Part shown: piece by piece, positions 34,526-44,561 of the stretch
Layout of the letters: each line of letters starts with the position of its first letter
Numbering within the stretch: the stretch's first letter is position 1
Origin: Candidatus Nitrospira nitrificans
GTDB lineage: Bacteria; Nitrospirota; Nitrospiria; Nitrospirales; Nitrospiraceae
DNA: 64,000 bases
Reading direction: 5' to 3'
Assembly (NCBI RefSeq): GCF_001458775.1
Contig: NZ_CZPZ01000012.1
Coordinates: 403,696-467,695, forward strand
Notes under the pieces: generated by a model
What the model was told of the DNA's origin: nothing
Seen by the model: the letters and a program-made list of their open reading frames with translations, nothing else
Databases searched by the model: none
Made by a program: the position numbers and the translations under genes

Positions 34526-35220
34526 GAGGCGCTCCCTGCGTAGGCCTGCCGAAGAGATTCGATGAGACGATCAGCCGAAGTGACCCAGCCGACAATGCCG
34601 CCTTGGGATTGAATCATGCGGACTGTGGCCTGTTTAAACTCGGGGAAATAGCTTTCCGTCCCATCCTCGATCAGGAGACATTCAAATCCCCGGTCGTTGG
34701 CCTCTCTCATGCTGGTTTGCACGCAGACTTCCGTCGTCACGCCGGTAAACACCAAGTGCGTGATGCCGAGCGTCGTCAGGCGCTCCTGTAAATCGGTGGC
34801 GTAGAAGGCCCCCTTGCCCGGCTTGTCGATGACGAGTTCGCCGGCCTCCGGACGCAATTCCGGGACGATATCGCTTCCCGGCTCTCCCAAGACCAGAATG
34901 CGTCCCATCGGACCGGGATCGCCGATGCGGAGCGTGGAATGTCCGCGCCGTTTCTTGGCGGATGGACAATCCGAGAGATCGGGGCGATGGCCTTCCCTCG
35001 TGTGAATCACGGGCAATCCCAACTCACGAAAGGTCTTGAGGAGTTTCGCGACGGTCGGCACGATTTTTTGCAGATGCTCGACCTTATTCCCAAGCGCCGC
35101 GCCGAATCCGCCCGGCTCGACGAAATCGCGCTGCATATCGATGATCACCAATGCCACGCGATCGCCCGAGTCTCTCACGGGCAATGGATAAGGATAGGGA
35201 GAAGCGACGACGGTATTCAT
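34522..35220 (-). CDS. Isochorismatase-fold cysteine hydrolase (second, biuret-hydrolase-related)
   Basis: A 232-residue hydrolase. The catalytic triad is Asp28 (VIIDMQRDF), Lys133 (IDKPGKGAF) and Cys166 ([17 protein letters not shown]). It is clearly a paralogue of the biuret hydrolase at 36737 (shared [31 protein letters not shown]), but the substrate-side residues differ: [13 protein letters not shown] replaces [15 protein letters not shown], and [19 protein letters not shown] replaces [15 protein letters not shown]. Substrate not known: triuret, allophanate or another ureide are candidates. It overlaps the ABC ATPase gene and the allophanate hydrolase C-like gene by 4 bases each. Confidence 0.8.
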   Translation of the reverse strand: MNTVVASPYPYPLPVRDSGDRVALVIIDMQRDFVEPGGFGAALGNKVEHLQKIVPTVAKLLKTFRELGLPVIHTREGHRPDLSDCPSAKKRRGHSTLRIGDPGPMGRILVLGEPGSDIVPELRPEAGELVIDKPGKGAFYATDLQERLTTLGITHLVFTGVTTEVCVQTSMREANDRGFECLLIEDGTESYFPEFKQATVRMIQSQGGIVGWVTSADRLIESLRQAYAGSAS

Positions 35221-36740
35221 GTCGTATGTCCTGCCATGTGTCGCCCGATGATCCCCAGATCCGCGCCGGACGACATGGTTTCGTAGACCAGTCGACCGTT
35301 GAACATCACCACCGTGCGATCGGATAGCTCCAATATCTCGTCGAGATCTTCGCTGACCAGCAGCACGGCCGTCCCGCGATTGCGCGCGGCGACGATCTGC
35401 AGGCGGATTTCCTCCATGGCCAGAAAGTCCAGCCCGAAACAGGGGTTGGCGATGATCAGAATCTCCACCTCCGCCGATAGTTCACGCGCCAAGACCGCGC
35501 GCTGCACGTTGCCCCCCGAGAGCGACTGAATGGGCGTGTCGGGATAGGGTGGTTTGATGTTGTAGCGCTCGATGAGTCCGAACGCGCTTCGGCGCAGCGC
35601 GGGGCGACTGATGAGCCAGCCGCCCACCGCGTGAGGCGCAAGATCGAAATTGCGAAAGGCCAGGTTCTCCGCCACCGTCATGCGTCCGACGCACGTGTTC
35701 TGGAGCGGTTCTTCCGGCAGGCAAAAAATCTTGTGTCGCATGATCTTCTCGCGGGTCGGCTGAAACGGCTGATCCTGCACGTGGATCGTGCCGGAAGCGG
35801 CCTGGCGTTGTCCCGACAGGATCTCGACCAGTTCTCGCTGGCCGTTGCCCGAGACCCCGGCCACTCCGACGATCTCGCCTTCATGGATGGTGAGATGCAG
35901 GCCCCGCACGACTTCCACACCGATATCATCCTTGACACGGATATCGCGCAGGACCAGCTTCGGAACTTTCCTTAACGGGACGGTCCGTTGCTTCGGCTTC
36001 ACCGTCACTTCCGAGCCCACCATCATCTCCGCCATCTGCGAGACTTTCAGCTCGGAGACGTTCCCGGAACCCACGAATCGCCCCTTGCGAAGGACGGTCA
36101 CTTCGTCGGCGAATGCCGCCACCTCGCGAAGCTTATGGGTAATGATCAGGACGCTCAATTGTCGCGCCAGGGTCATGGCTCGAAGATGGCCTAGGACTTC
36201 ATCCGCTTCGTGTGGCGTCAGGACCGAGGTTGGTTCGTCCAGAATAAGGATGCGGTTCCGCAGCGCGAGTTGTTTGAGGATTTCCACCTTTTGTTTTTCG
36301 CCCGCGGCGAGCGAACTGACGCGAGCGGCGAGCGACACCTTGAACGGCATTTTGTCCATGAACCCTGTCAGCTGATGCTCTTCTTTCTCCCAATCGATGA
36401 CGGAGTCCAACTTGGCCTTGGAGATCACCAGATTCTCGAGGACCGTCATGTTGGGGATGAGGGTGAATTGTTGATACACCATGCCGATCCCGAAGGTTTG
36501 TGCGTCGCGTGGGCTGCGAATCGTGACCGGCTGCTGATCCAACAACAGTTTTCCCTCATCAGGGTGGTAATATCCCATGATGCATTTGACCAGGGTGCTC
36601 TTGCCCGCGCCGTTTTCACCGAGCAGCGCGTGGAACTGGCTCGACCGCAAGTGAAAGTTCACGTCCTTCAAGGCTGTGAGCGGCCCAAAACGTTTGGTAA
36701 TCCCCAACGCTTGTAAATCGGGAGGAACTCCATCCGTCAT
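35217..36740 (-). CDS. ABC transporter ATP-binding protein (double-domain, RbsA/BmpC type)
   Basis: A 507-residue ATPase with two ABC domains, the type found with BMP-family lipoproteins and sugar/nucleoside importers. The first domain has Walker [10 protein letters not shown], a signature-like [15 protein letters not shown], and Walker [20 protein letters not shown]. The second has [17 protein letters not shown] and signature [15 protein letters not shown]; its Walker A is degenerate, which is common in this class. Together with two permeases (37475, 38392) and the binding protein (39453) it would import a ureide or nucleoside-like compound. It overlaps the biuret hydrolase gene by 4 bases. 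Confidence 0.9.
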   Translation of the reverse strand: MTDGVPPDLQALGITKRFGPLTALKDVNFHLRSSQFHALLGENGAGKSTLVKCIMGYYHPDEGKLLLDQQPVTIRSPRDAQTFGIGMVYQQFTLIPNMTVLENLVISKAKLDSVIDWEKEEHQLTGFMDKMPFKVSLAARVSSLAAGEKQKVEILKQLALRNRILILDEPTSVLTPHEADEVLGHLRAMTLARQLSVLIITHKLREVAAFADEVTVLRKGRFVGSGNVSELKVSQMAEMMVGSEVTVKPKQRTVPLRKVPKLVLRDIRVKDDIGVEVVRGLHLTIHEGEIVGVAGVSGNGQRELVEILSGQRQAASGTIHVQDQPFQPTREKIMRHKIFCLPEEPLQNTCVGRMTVAENLAFRNFDLAPHAVGGWLISRPALRRSAFGLIERYNIKPPYPDTPIQSLSGGNVQRAVLARELSAEVEILIIANPCFGLDFLAMEEIRLQIVAARNRGTAVLLVSEDLDEILELSDRTVVMFNGRLVYETMSSGADLGIIGRHMAGHTT

Positions 36741-37417
36741 GACAGCGCCTCCAATAGGGAATCCGATTTTGCCACGGCGCCGAACACGCCGCCCTGCATG
36801 GTGACCATTTTTATCGCAGCCTGGTGATTCCCCACATCAGTTGCGCCGCAACAATCTTCCAGCAAGAGACATTCAAAACCGCGATCATTCGCTTCGCGCA
36901 TGGTGGTATGCACGCACACATCGGTGGTGATTCCCGCCAAAATCACATTCTGGATGCCGCGAAGCCGCAACAACATTTCCAAATCGGTCGCCCAGAACGA
37001 ACCTTTGCCCGGCTTATCGATGATCGGTTCGCCCGGCTTAGGAGCGAGTTCAGGAATGATCTCCCATCCCGGCTCTCCTCGAACCAGGATTTTCCCACAA
37101 GGACCGGGATCTCCGATGCCGGCTCCGATTCTCCGGCTGCGCCACCGCTTATTGTCCGGGAGATCCGCCAAGTCCGGCCGGTGGCCTTCCCTGGTGTGGA
37201 AGACATGCATGCCGATGGTTCTGGCTTTCGAGAGCACTTTGAGGATATGCGCGATGGGGGCGCGGGTGAGAGAAATGTCGTAGCCCATCTTGTCGACATA
37301 GCCGCCCTTGCCGCAAAAATCCGTCTGCATGTCGATGATGAGAAAGACCGAATTGTCCGGCCGCAGATCTCCATTGTATGGATAGGGATAGGGATCGGAT
37401 GCGACATACCTACTCAT
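36737..37417 (-). CDS. biuH: Biuret hydrolase (isochorismatase superfamily)
   Basis: Hydrolyses biuret to allophanate and ammonia. The 226-residue protein has the triad Asp29 ([17 protein letters not shown]), Lys135 ([10 protein letters not shown]) and Cys168 ([17 protein letters not shown]). As I recall, these correspond to Asp36, Lys142 and Cys175 of the structurally studied Rhizobium BiuH, and the pattern [30 protein letters not shown] and [13 protein letters not shown] follows it closely over the whole length. The substrate call rests on that recalled similarity. It lies inside the ABC-transporter operon, between a permease gene and the ATPase gene. Confidence 0.85.
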   Translation of the reverse strand: MSRYVASDPYPYPYNGDLRPDNSVFLIIDMQTDFCGKGGYVDKMGYDISLTRAPIAHILKVLSKARTIGMHVFHTREGHRPDLADLPDNKRWRSRRIGAGIGDPGPCGKILVRGEPGWEIIPELAPKPGEPIIDKPGKGSFWATDLEMLLRLRGIQNVILAGITTDVCVHTTMREANDRGFECLLLEDCCGATDVGNHQAAIKMVTMQGGVFGAVAKSDSLLEALS

Positions 37418-37474
37418 GGCTCACCTCTGATGGATCTTTAGGTTTGATGTTCACGATTCATCCTGTATCACCAT

Positions 37475-38392
37475 TCAGCGGGTCACTGTGAGTTCGTGCG
37501 GTACTCCCACGAGAGTGCGTCGGGGGGAGCAGGTGATGATCATCACTGCCAGCGTCATGATGTAAGGGATCGCGTTGAAGATATAATATCCGCCGGTGAC
37601 TCCCACGGATTGCAAGGATGGCCCCAACGCAGCTGCCCCTCCCCACAAGAGTGAAACCCAGAGACAACCCACCGGCTGCCAACGGGCAAAGATCACCAAT
37701 GCCACCGCCATCAGCCCCTGCCCGCTCGAAAGGCCTTCGCTCCAGTTGAATGGATAATAGAGGGAGAGATAGGACCCGCCGATTCCGGCTAAAAATCCTC
37801 CTTGAGCCGTACTGAGGATCCGTATCCGATCAACCGGCAATCCCAGGGCGCGCGCCGCATCCGCGCTTTCGCCGACGACCCGGACTTTCAGCCCCCAGGC
37901 TGTATTTTTCAGCATCCACCCAAGCAAGACAGCCGCGACGATTCCCACCAGAAACAAGGCGTTGATCTGCAAGGCCGCCTGGATCTGAGGCACCTCGCTC
38001 CAGCCTCCGAGATCGATGGAGGGCAATCGGGGAGCGGAGGGTTGGATATACGGCTTTCCCAGAAAGAAGGCCAACCCCGTGCCGAACAGCATCATCGCGA
38101 TACCCACCGCGATATCGTTGACTCGCTTGAAGCTGCAGAGCCAGCTGTGCAGGGCGCCGAGCACCATGCCGGCCAATCCGGCACACAGGACTCCCAGCCA
38201 GGGAGACCCGCTGTGCAGCGAGACGGCATAGCCTGTCATCGCGCCCATGACTAGTGTGCCTTCCAGGCCCAAATTGATGCGGCCGCTCTTCTCGGTCAAA
38301 CATTCGCCCAACGACACAAACAGAAACGGCGTCCCGATTCGAATCGCTCCGCCCAGCACCGCGATCAGCACTCCCCACCATCCGACTTCCAT
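37475..38392 (-). CDS. ABC transporter permease (BmpD/NupQ type)
   Basis: A 305-residue membrane permease of the BPD_transp_2 family. The family block EKSGRINLGLEGTLVMGAMTG (in parts: EKSGRINLGLEG) and later GVTGGYYIFNAIPYIMTLAVMI are clear. Many membrane spans are predicted. Its start overlaps the stop of the other permease gene by one base. The two permeases probably form a heterodimer driven by the double-domain ATPase at 35217. Confidence 0.9.
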   Translation of the reverse strand: MEVGWWGVLIAVLGGAIRIGTPFLFVSLGECLTEKSGRINLGLEGTLVMGAMTGYAVSLHSGSPWLGVLCAGLAGMVLGALHSWLCSFKRVNDIAVGIAMMLFGTGLAFFLGKPYIQPSAPRLPSIDLGGWSEVPQIQAALQINALFLVGIVAAVLLGWMLKNTAWGLKVRVVGESADAARALGLPVDRIRILSTAQGGFLAGIGGSYLSLYYPFNWSEGLSSGQGLMAVALVIFARWQPVGCLWVSLLWGGAAALGPSLQSVGVTGGYYIFNAIPYIMTLAVMIITCSPRRTLVGVPHELTVTR

Positions 38393-39456
38393 CAGGAGGC
38401 TCCTTGTTTCTGTAATTTCGCAAAACGACCGTACAGGGTTTCGCTGAAGAGGATGACGAGGAAAATGATTCCCTGCATGACGAGCACGGTCGCATCGGGC
38501 AGTTCATGCGTGCGCTGCAATAACCCGCTGCTGGCGCGAATGCCTCCCAACAAGACGGCGACAGGAATGATGGCCAATGGATTGTTCCGCGCCACAAATG
38601 CGACGAGAATGCCGGCATACCCATAATTGGCATTGAGAGTATCATTGGCCCTGCCGTGGATGGCCGCCACTTCCAGCATGCCCGCGAGCCCACCTGCCGC
38701 CCCCGCCACGCAACAGATGATCATGATCAGCCGCCCGACCGGCAGGCCCGCGATCCGGGCCGCACGGACATTGCCCCCGGCGATCTGAGACGCGAAGCCG
38801 AAGACGGTGTGATGCATGAGAAACCAGGCGAGGACACAAGCCACGATACCGAACACCAATCCCCAGTGAAGATCTGTTCCAGGAATGACGCCGATCATAT
38901 TGGCCTCGCCGATATGATGGGTCGAAGGATGATTGAGGCTTTCCGGATCACGAAAGGTGCTGGTGACAAGATGGTTCAGCAGGGCGATGGCGATGTAGTT
39001 CAGCAACAGGCTGCTGATGGTTTCATTGACGGCGCGATAGTGCCGCAATGCTCCTCCTATCGCGAGCCAGAGACCGCCCGCCGCCATGCCGGCCATCGTC
39101 ATGGCGGTCAACACGACCATGGGTGGAGCTGTCGGCATGGTGAGAGCCGCAATGGCCGCGAAGAGGCCTCCCATGACGACGGCGCCTTCGCCTCCGATAA
39201 TAATCAAGCCCAGATACCCGGGCAGCGCGGTGCAAAGGGCGGTCAGCATCAACGGCGCGGCTCGCACCAATGTGTTCTGCCAGGAAAATGAGGTGCCGAA
39301 GGCGGCGCGATACATCGTCTGATAGACCTCGAACGGATCGGCTCCGGCCGACGCCACAAAGATTCCGAACAACACCATGGAGACCGTCAGGGATCCGACG
39401 ATGATGAGGAACGGTTCCAGCGCTTTGTTCAAGGTCTGTGGCACGGCGATGCTCAC
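38392..39456 (-). CDS. ABC transporter permease (BmpC/NupP type)
   Basis: A 354-residue permease of the BPD_transp_2 family. I start it at the GTG at 39456 (VVSIAVPQTLNKALEPF), which overlaps the binding-protein stop in GTGA; the open frame further upstream is inside that gene. The block LGLIIIGGEGAVVMGG is the family's cytoplasmic EAA-like region, and NANYGYAGILVAFVARNNPL is also typical. It pairs with the permease at 37475. Confidence 0.9.
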   Translation of the reverse strand: MSIAVPQTLNKALEPFLIIVGSLTVSMVLFGIFVASAGADPFEVYQTMYRAAFGTSFSWQNTLVRAAPLMLTALCTALPGYLGLIIIGGEGAVVMGGLFAAIAALTMPTAPPMVVLTAMTMAGMAAGGLWLAIGGALRHYRAVNETISSLLLNYIAIALLNHLVTSTFRDPESLNHPSTHHIGEANMIGVIPGTDLHWGLVFGIVACVLAWFLMHHTVFGFASQIAGGNVRAARIAGLPVGRLIMIICCVAGAAGGLAGMLEVAAIHGRANDTLNANYGYAGILVAFVARNNPLAIIPVAVLLGGIRASSGLLQRTHELPDATVLVMQGIIFLVILFSETLYGRFAKLQKQGAS

Positions 39457-40589
39457 GACCTGGTTGAACCGATGACTCCTTCGACCAGCCAATCCATGCT
39501 TTCCAGCCAGATGTCGGTCTGGGCATGCTCCTTTCCTCCGGCAATGACGACGCGGCCGGTATTGTCCTTGATCGGGCCCTTGTACACGACCATCCCGCCG
39601 CTCATGAATTTGTCTTTGGCCGCGTCGGCTTGTTTGCGGACGGCTTCCGTCACCACCTGGTTGTATTCGGAGACCTTGACGATTCCTTCCTTCAAACCGC
39701 CCCGGATGAGATGGGGGACCGTCTGCCCTTTTCGAATCAGGTCGGCATAATCCATGTAGACCTTGGCCCAATTCCATTCCGCTCCGGTGAGATACCCCTT
39801 CGGGGCAAGTTTGGATTGGTTGCAGTGATATCCGGTGCAAAAGATGCCTCGTTTTTCGGCGGTCGTGACGACGACCTTGGGGCTGTCGACGTGGCACGTG
39901 ATGACATCAATGCCCTGGTCGACCAAGCTGTTCGTGGCTTCCGCTTCGCGGACCGGCAGCGACCAGTCGCCGGTGAAAATCACATGGGTCGTACAGTTGG
40001 GCCTGACGCTGCGGGCGCCGAGGGTATAGTTGTTGATGTTGCGCAACACTTGTGGAATAGGCTTCGCGGCGACAAACCCCAGCTTCCCGCTCTTGCTCAT
40101 CCCGCCCGCCACGATGCCGGCGATATATTGCGACTCATCGATGAAGCCAAAGTAACTTCCGACGTTCTTGGGGTGTTTGCCGTCCTGGTACAGCCCGCCA
40201 CAATGCAAAAACCGGATGTTGGGAAATTGCGGCGCAACCTTCAGGATGTGAGGATCGAAATATCCGAACGACGTGGGGAAGAGCACCTGAGCCCCGTCCA
40301 GTTTGACCATGCTTTCCATGGTTTTCTGGACCTCGATGGTTTCGGGCACCTTTTCCTCATCGAAGGCCTTCACCCAATCAAGTTTGGCGACCGCCGCTTT
40401 CCCCTCGAAATGTGCCTGGTTGTACCCATAGTCGTCTCGCGGGCCTACAAAGATGAAGCCCATCTTCACCTTGTCCGATGCGCCCCAGGCTTGGCCGATC
40501 CACTCCACATTGCCCAACATGCCCAGCGCCCCGGCGGCTGCGGTCCCCTGTAGCACTTGGCGTCTCGTCAGTTTGCGTGATTCGGACAT
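39453..40589 (-). CDS. BMP-family ABC transporter substrate-binding protein, Tat signal
   Basis: A 378-residue periplasmic binding protein of the BMP/PnrA family, whose members bind purine nucleosides or related ureides. It starts with a twin-arginine signal (KLTRRQVLQGTAAAGALGML), suggesting that it is exported folded through Tat. The core has the family pattern KVKMGFIFVGPRDDYGYNQAH and LFPTSFGYFDPHILKVA. The gene lies 38 bases after carbamate kinase and overlaps the permease gene by 4 bases. The ligand is unknown; biuret, triuret or another ureide would fit the context. Confidence 0.9.
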   Translation of the reverse strand: MSESRKLTRRQVLQGTAAAGALGMLGNVEWIGQAWGASDKVKMGFIFVGPRDDYGYNQAHFEGKAAVAKLDWVKAFDEEKVPETIEVQKTMESMVKLDGAQVLFPTSFGYFDPHILKVAPQFPNIRFLHCGGLYQDGKHPKNVGSYFGFIDESQYIAGIVAGGMSKSGKLGFVAAKPIPQVLRNINNYTLGARSVRPNCTTHVIFTGDWSLPVREAEATNSLVDQGIDVITCHVDSPKVVVTTAEKRGIFCTGYHCNQSKLAPKGYLTGAEWNWAKVYMDYADLIRKGQTVPHLIRGGLKEGIVKVSEYNQVVTEAVRKQADAAKDKFMSGGMVVYKGPIKDNTGRVVIAGGKEHAQTDIWLESMDWLVEGVIGSTRS

Positions 40590-40626
40590 AGGGTCCTCCC
40601 TCAGGGTGAGATGTGTGGCGGTACAC

Positions 40627-41577
40627 CTACTTCACAATAAATGTTCCCGTTTCGCCGGCAAGGGCGCGACCGATATTCTCGGGATTGGTGATCAATCCGG
40701 TCTGCCCACCCCCTTCTATGAAGTCGATCACCGCCTGAATCTTCGGTCCCATGCTGCCTCTGTCGAATTGATTGTCCGCATAATGTTTCTTCGCTTCAGC
40801 CACGGTCATGCGGTCCAGCCATCGCCGGTCCGGCGTATTGAAGTTGATGGCCACCTTCTCGACTCCTGTGGAGACCAGCAACAAATCAGCCCCGATGCCA
40901 CGGGCCAGCAGGCTTGATGCCAAGTCCTTGTCGATGACGGCTTCGACGCCGATCAGGCTTCCGTCTTCGTCTTGAATCACGGGAATCCCCCCGCCCCCAC
41001 AGGCGATCACGACGAACCCCGATCGGGCCAAGAGGTTGATGGCCGCCAGCTCGACGATCGTCTTCGGCTGCGGCGACGGCACCACCCGCCGCCATCCGCG
41101 CCCTGCATCGTCCTTGACGATCCATCCCTGGCGGCGGGCAAGTCGCTGCGCCGTCTCTTCGTCCATGTGCGATCCAATCGGTTTGGAGGGATCGGCAAAT
41201 GCCGGATCGTTTCGATCCACCAAGGTCTGCGTGATGATGGCCACCGCCTTCCGATCGATCTTCTGTACGCGGAATTCGTTGTAGAGGGCTTTGAGAAACA
41301 TGTATCCGATGCCGCCCTGCAGGTCGGCATCGGCATAGTCCATCGGCACGGGAGGAACTTCTTCCAGGGCCAATTCAGAACGGCGGAGAATGAAGCCGAC
41401 CTGAGGACCGGTCCCATGGGTGATGACGACATTCCACCCGGCTGCGATCATGTCCGCGATGTGATGCGTCGTGACGGCCGCCTCTCGACTTTGATCCGGA
41501 ATCGATTCGTGATTCTTGTCGCGGATCAACGCGTTGCCTCCGACAGCCACGACGGCAAGTTTGTTAGACGATCCCAT
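40627..41577 (-). CDS. Carbamate kinase
   Basis: Interconverts carbamoyl phosphate plus ADP with ATP, CO2 and ammonia; in catabolic operons it makes ATP. The 316-residue protein shows the family blocks VVAVGGNALI, VITHGTGPQVGFIL, ACGGGGIPVI, ADLLLVSTGVEKVAINF and FDRGSMGPKIQAVIDFI. It sits between the DUF1116 gene (18-base gap) and the binding protein. The E. coli counterpart in the allantoin cluster is AllK (YbcF). Its presence in a ureide operon without arginine deiminase genes suggests that the carbamoyl phosphate comes from the neighbouring AllFG-like proteins. Confidence 0.95.
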   Translation of the reverse strand: MGSSNKLAVVAVGGNALIRDKNHESIPDQSREAAVTTHHIADMIAAGWNVVITHGTGPQVGFILRRSELALEEVPPVPMDYADADLQGGIGYMFLKALYNEFRVQKIDRKAVAIITQTLVDRNDPAFADPSKPIGSHMDEETAQRLARRQGWIVKDDAGRGWRRVVPSPQPKTIVELAAINLLARSGFVVIACGGGGIPVIQDEDGSLIGVEAVIDKDLASSLLARGIGADLLLVSTGVEKVAINFNTPDRRWLDRMTVAEAKKHYADNQFDRGSMGPKIQAVIDFIEGGGQTGLITNPENIGRALAGETGTFIVK

Positions 41578-41595
41578 AGGAGTCCTTCGAGCGCG

Positions 41596-43008
41596 TCACG
41601 TCGCGCTCATCATCTTGGCCAACGCCGACACCGCCTGCGTGAAACAGGCGAGGGGAGCGCGGGTGATCCCCGCTCCGATTTGTTCGATCCCTGCCTCGCG
41701 ATGGGCGATCCCTGTGTTGATGATCGGTTGAATGCCGGTATCGACGACCTTCCGGATGTCGATGCCCGCCGGTGAGCCGGCAAAGTTCAGCGCCGGCAGC
41801 GTGAAGGCATTGTTGCGGCCGACGGTGATATGCGTCATGGCCATGGTGTTGTCGATCGCGTCCTGCGGCGTGCCGCCGACGAACTTGACGATGGCCGGGG
41901 ATGCCGCCATGGCGAATCCGCCGACACCGGCGGTTTCGGTGATGGCGCTGTCTCCTAAATCAGGCGCGGCATCGGCCGTGGTGTAACCGGGAAAGAAGAG
42001 TCCATCGACGATCGGCGCGGGTGCCGTAAACCACCCGTTCCCTGTGCCGCTGACCCTGATGCCGAACTCGACTCCGTTACGGGCCATGGCTGTGACCATG
42101 CTGCTGCCCGGAACGCCATGAGCGGCGTCGGTCATGGCTTTGCAAGCCGCCATGGACAGATTCAGGAAGAAGTGGTCGTTGCCGGCGATGAACTCGACGA
42201 CCGCCGCGATGTCGGCAGCGGAGGCGCGTGTCTTCAACAAGGCTGAGATGAGGCGTTTCAGAAACAACGAGGAGGCAGCGGCGTTACGATTATGCACCTC
42301 GTCGCCCATGTGGAGAGCCTGCGCCATCATGGGCTTGAGGTCTACCCCGCCTAGGAGCTCGATGCCGGCTCGCAGGGTCGGCGCGAGTACCTGCCCCATC
42401 CATGTGAGACGGGTGATCACGTCCGGACCATTGGCGCCGAACCGGAGCGCCTTGCCGAGGCCCTCGTTCAAGTTGCTGAACGCCTGATTCCCGTTGGTCG
42501 TATTGGTCACCATCCAGACCGGCATGGATGGGCTGATGATCCCGGCCATCGGGCCGACGGCATTGTGGTGGTGGCACGGCTCGAACGCAATGTCACCGCC
42601 GGAGGCCATGGCTTCCGCCTCGGCGAGACTCTCCGCCCAGCCTTCATAGAGAATCGCCCCGACGATGGCTCCCTTCATGGGGCCGCACATCTCCTTCCAC
42701 GCAATGGGAGGACCACTGTGCAGGATCATCCGCTCCGTGATGTGGGGCAACACCTGGCCGGCGGTGCCCACGCCGTTCAACACCGGCTGGGCTGATTGAT
42801 AGGCATCGAACGCGGTCCGGTTGGCGGTTTCGACAGAGAGTAGATTGATCAACCGGGCCAACGCACGACCGGCCTCCTGCTCTCCCTGAGCGGGCGGAGC
42901 CCATTCAATCTGGAGCACCGATCCTCCCGCCCTCGTGATGGAATCGGCGAAGGAAGATAGACCGACATTCAAGACATGGAGCTTCTCCTGAAACAACGCT
43001 TGTATCAC
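41596..43008 (-). CDS. DUF1116 protein, AllG/YlbE-like (carbamoyltransferase subunit)
   Basis: A 470-residue protein of the YlbE family. In E. coli the products of ylbE, fdrA and ylbF (allG, allF, allH) together were reported as oxamate carbamoyltransferase, which releases carbamoyl phosphate from oxalurate. Family blocks: VETANRTAFDAYQSAQPVL, ERMILHSGPPIAWKEMCGPM, CHHHNAVGPMAGIISPSMPV, GDEVHNRNAAASSLFLKRL. It overlaps the fdrA-like gene by 4 bases and precedes carbamate kinase. In this operon the substrate could be allophanate or another ureide; that is inference. Confidence 0.85.
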   Translation of the reverse strand: MIQALFQEKLHVLNVGLSSFADSITRAGGSVLQIEWAPPAQGEQEAGRALARLINLLSVETANRTAFDAYQSAQPVLNGVGTAGQVLPHITERMILHSGPPIAWKEMCGPMKGAIVGAILYEGWAESLAEAEAMASGGDIAFEPCHHHNAVGPMAGIISPSMPVWMVTNTTNGNQAFSNLNEGLGKALRFGANGPDVITRLTWMGQVLAPTLRAGIELLGGVDLKPMMAQALHMGDEVHNRNAAASSLFLKRLISALLKTRASAADIAAVVEFIAGNDHFFLNLSMAACKAMTDAAHGVPGSSMVTAMARNGVEFGIRVSGTGNGWFTAPAPIVDGLFFPGYTTADAAPDLGDSAITETAGVGGFAMAASPAIVKFVGGTPQDAIDNTMAMTHITVGRNNAFTLPALNFAGSPAGIDIRKVVDTGIQPIINTGIAHREAGIEQIGAGITRAPLACFTQAVSALAKMMSAT

Positions 43009-44561
43009 AATCGTTCTCCGACGACGCCGACCTCCCGGACCACGGAGGCAGCCATGCGCACAGCCTGAGCATTGCTCTCCGCAAGGATGACCCCGGCCTC
43101 TCGAAGAGCCGTCTCCTGCTTGGACAGATTCTGCGGGTCTGCAGCCGTGCCGCAGACGAATCCCACGATGACCAGATGTCTGCCTGCTTCGGCGGCAAGA
43201 TCACGCGCCTTCTGAATCGCCGGGATCATTTCAGCGGCAGGATCGGGGTGAGATCCGTAGCCAAGGACAATGTCCAGGATGAGCACTGCCACCTCGGGAT
43301 CGCTTGCTTCCCTGATCAACCGCTCATTTCGGAGCCGGTGGTCGATCATGGGATGGGGTCGCCCGCGCGTGAAGAGATCGTCGCCCAGATCGATGACCGT
43401 GTGGTTTCGACTGATCCAGACATCGCTTAAACGATCCTCCGGCTCCACGGGCGTGTTGGAATTGATCTGCCCCAGTTCTTTTTTCAGGAGGAGCGACGCC
43501 TCGTAGCAAAAGGTGCCGCCGCTATAGAGGCCCCGAACGTATCGCTGCCGCGGAGCGAGGAGCGTGGTGGAAAGAGGAGGCACGCTCGCTCTCCTGGCTT
43601 CCGGAGTTTTGCCGTCGGCGAGCGCCACCGCCGCCGCCGCCGCATCCTCGAGTGTGGCGGCGGGGTACATATTCTTGCGTCGTGCCTGATCGGGGTCGGC
43701 GCCAAGAAAATTGACCACCACCGCCTTCCCCGCGACGCCGGCCGCCTCCAGTACCTTGGCGGCTACTTCCGGCGACGGAGGTTTGGAAATGAGCACAATC
43801 ACGGAGGTGGAGGGATCAGCCGCCAGCGCCTTGAGGCCCTGAAGCATGGAAATACCGCCGACCTCGCGGCGCAGATCGTGCCCGCCCGTTCCGATCGCCT
43901 GCGAGATGCCGCCGCCCCATCGATCGACCAGGCAGGTGACCTGTTGGAGACCGGTGCCGGATGCGGCAACGACACCGATGACTCCGCGACGCACCACATT
44001 CGCGAACGCAAGCGGGATGCCGTTGATAATGGCGGTTCCGCAGTCCGGGCCCATGACAATGAGATCGCGTTCCTGGGCGAACCGTTTGAGCGCGATCTCG
44101 TCCTCAAGCCCGACGTTGTCGCTGAAGAGCATGACATTGAGGCCGAGACTCAACGCCTTGAAGGCCTCCGCCGCCGCGTACTCGCCAGGCGTGGAGATCA
44201 GGGCGAGGTTTGCGTCGACGAGGTTTCCGAGTCCCATCTCGATGCTGCGGGGAGCAATGCCGCGGGATTGTTCACTGCCGGTCGATGAAGGGGAAGGTTG
44301 TTTCAGCGAGGATTCCGCCGCGGCAAGCGCCGATTCCAGCGCATCGGCTTCTCCTTGAAGGGCAATCAAGAGGTCGTTGGCGGAGGCTTCAATCGATTCG
44401 GCCAGCAAGCCGGCCTCTTGGAGGAGACTGATGTTATTGGCAGAGGCCATCACGGCCGACGCTTGTTCCACGCCGGGCAGCTTGGCAAACGAGGAGGAAA
44501 GCTGCATTAGCGAGACGGAATCGCGGTAGAAATTCCGGATTATTTTTGTCGCCCTGGCCAT
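43005..44561 (-). CDS. FdrA/AllF-like protein (acyl-CoA-synthetase-fold carbamoyltransferase subunit)
   Basis: A 518-residue protein of the FdrA family, with two succinyl-CoA-synthetase-alpha-like domains. Visible blocks include VMGPDCGTAIINGIPLAFANV, GVVAASGTGLQQVTCLVDRW and IGTGGHDLRREVGGISM. I start it at the ATG at 44561 (MARATKIIRNFYRDSVSL), which matches the family N-terminus, rather than 17 codons further up. It is the first gene of the long minus-strand operon. A near-palindromic GntR-type site lies about 215 bases upstream. Confidence 0.85.
   Translation of the reverse strand: MARATKIIRNFYRDSVSLMQLSSSFAKLPGVEQASAVMASANNISLLQEAGLLAESIEASANDLLIALQGEADALESALAAAESSLKQPSPSSTGSEQSRGIAPRSIEMGLGNLVDANLALISTPGEYAAAEAFKALSLGLNVMLFSDNVGLEDEIALKRFAQERDLIVMGPDCGTAIINGIPLAFANVVRRGVIGVVAASGTGLQQVTCLVDRWGGGISQAIGTGGHDLRREVGGISMLQGLKALAADPSTSVIVLISKPPSPEVAAKVLEAAGVAGKAVVVNFLGADPDQARRKNMYPAATLEDAAAAAVALADGKTPEARRASVPPLSTTLLAPRQRYVRGLYSGGTFCYEASLLLKKELGQINSNTPVEPEDRLSDVWISRNHTVIDLGDDLFTRGRPHPMIDHRLRNERLIREASDPEVAVLILDIVLGYGSHPDPAAEMIPAIQKARDLAAEAGRHLVIVGFVCGTAADPQNLSKQETALREAGVILAESNAQAVRMAASVVREVGVVGERL

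Noticed and set aside
39457..39897. Extended N-terminus of the permease at 38392
   Set aside because: The extension lies within the binding-protein gene and is Arg/Gly/Gln-rich; the GTG at 39456 overlapping the upstream stop is the natural start.
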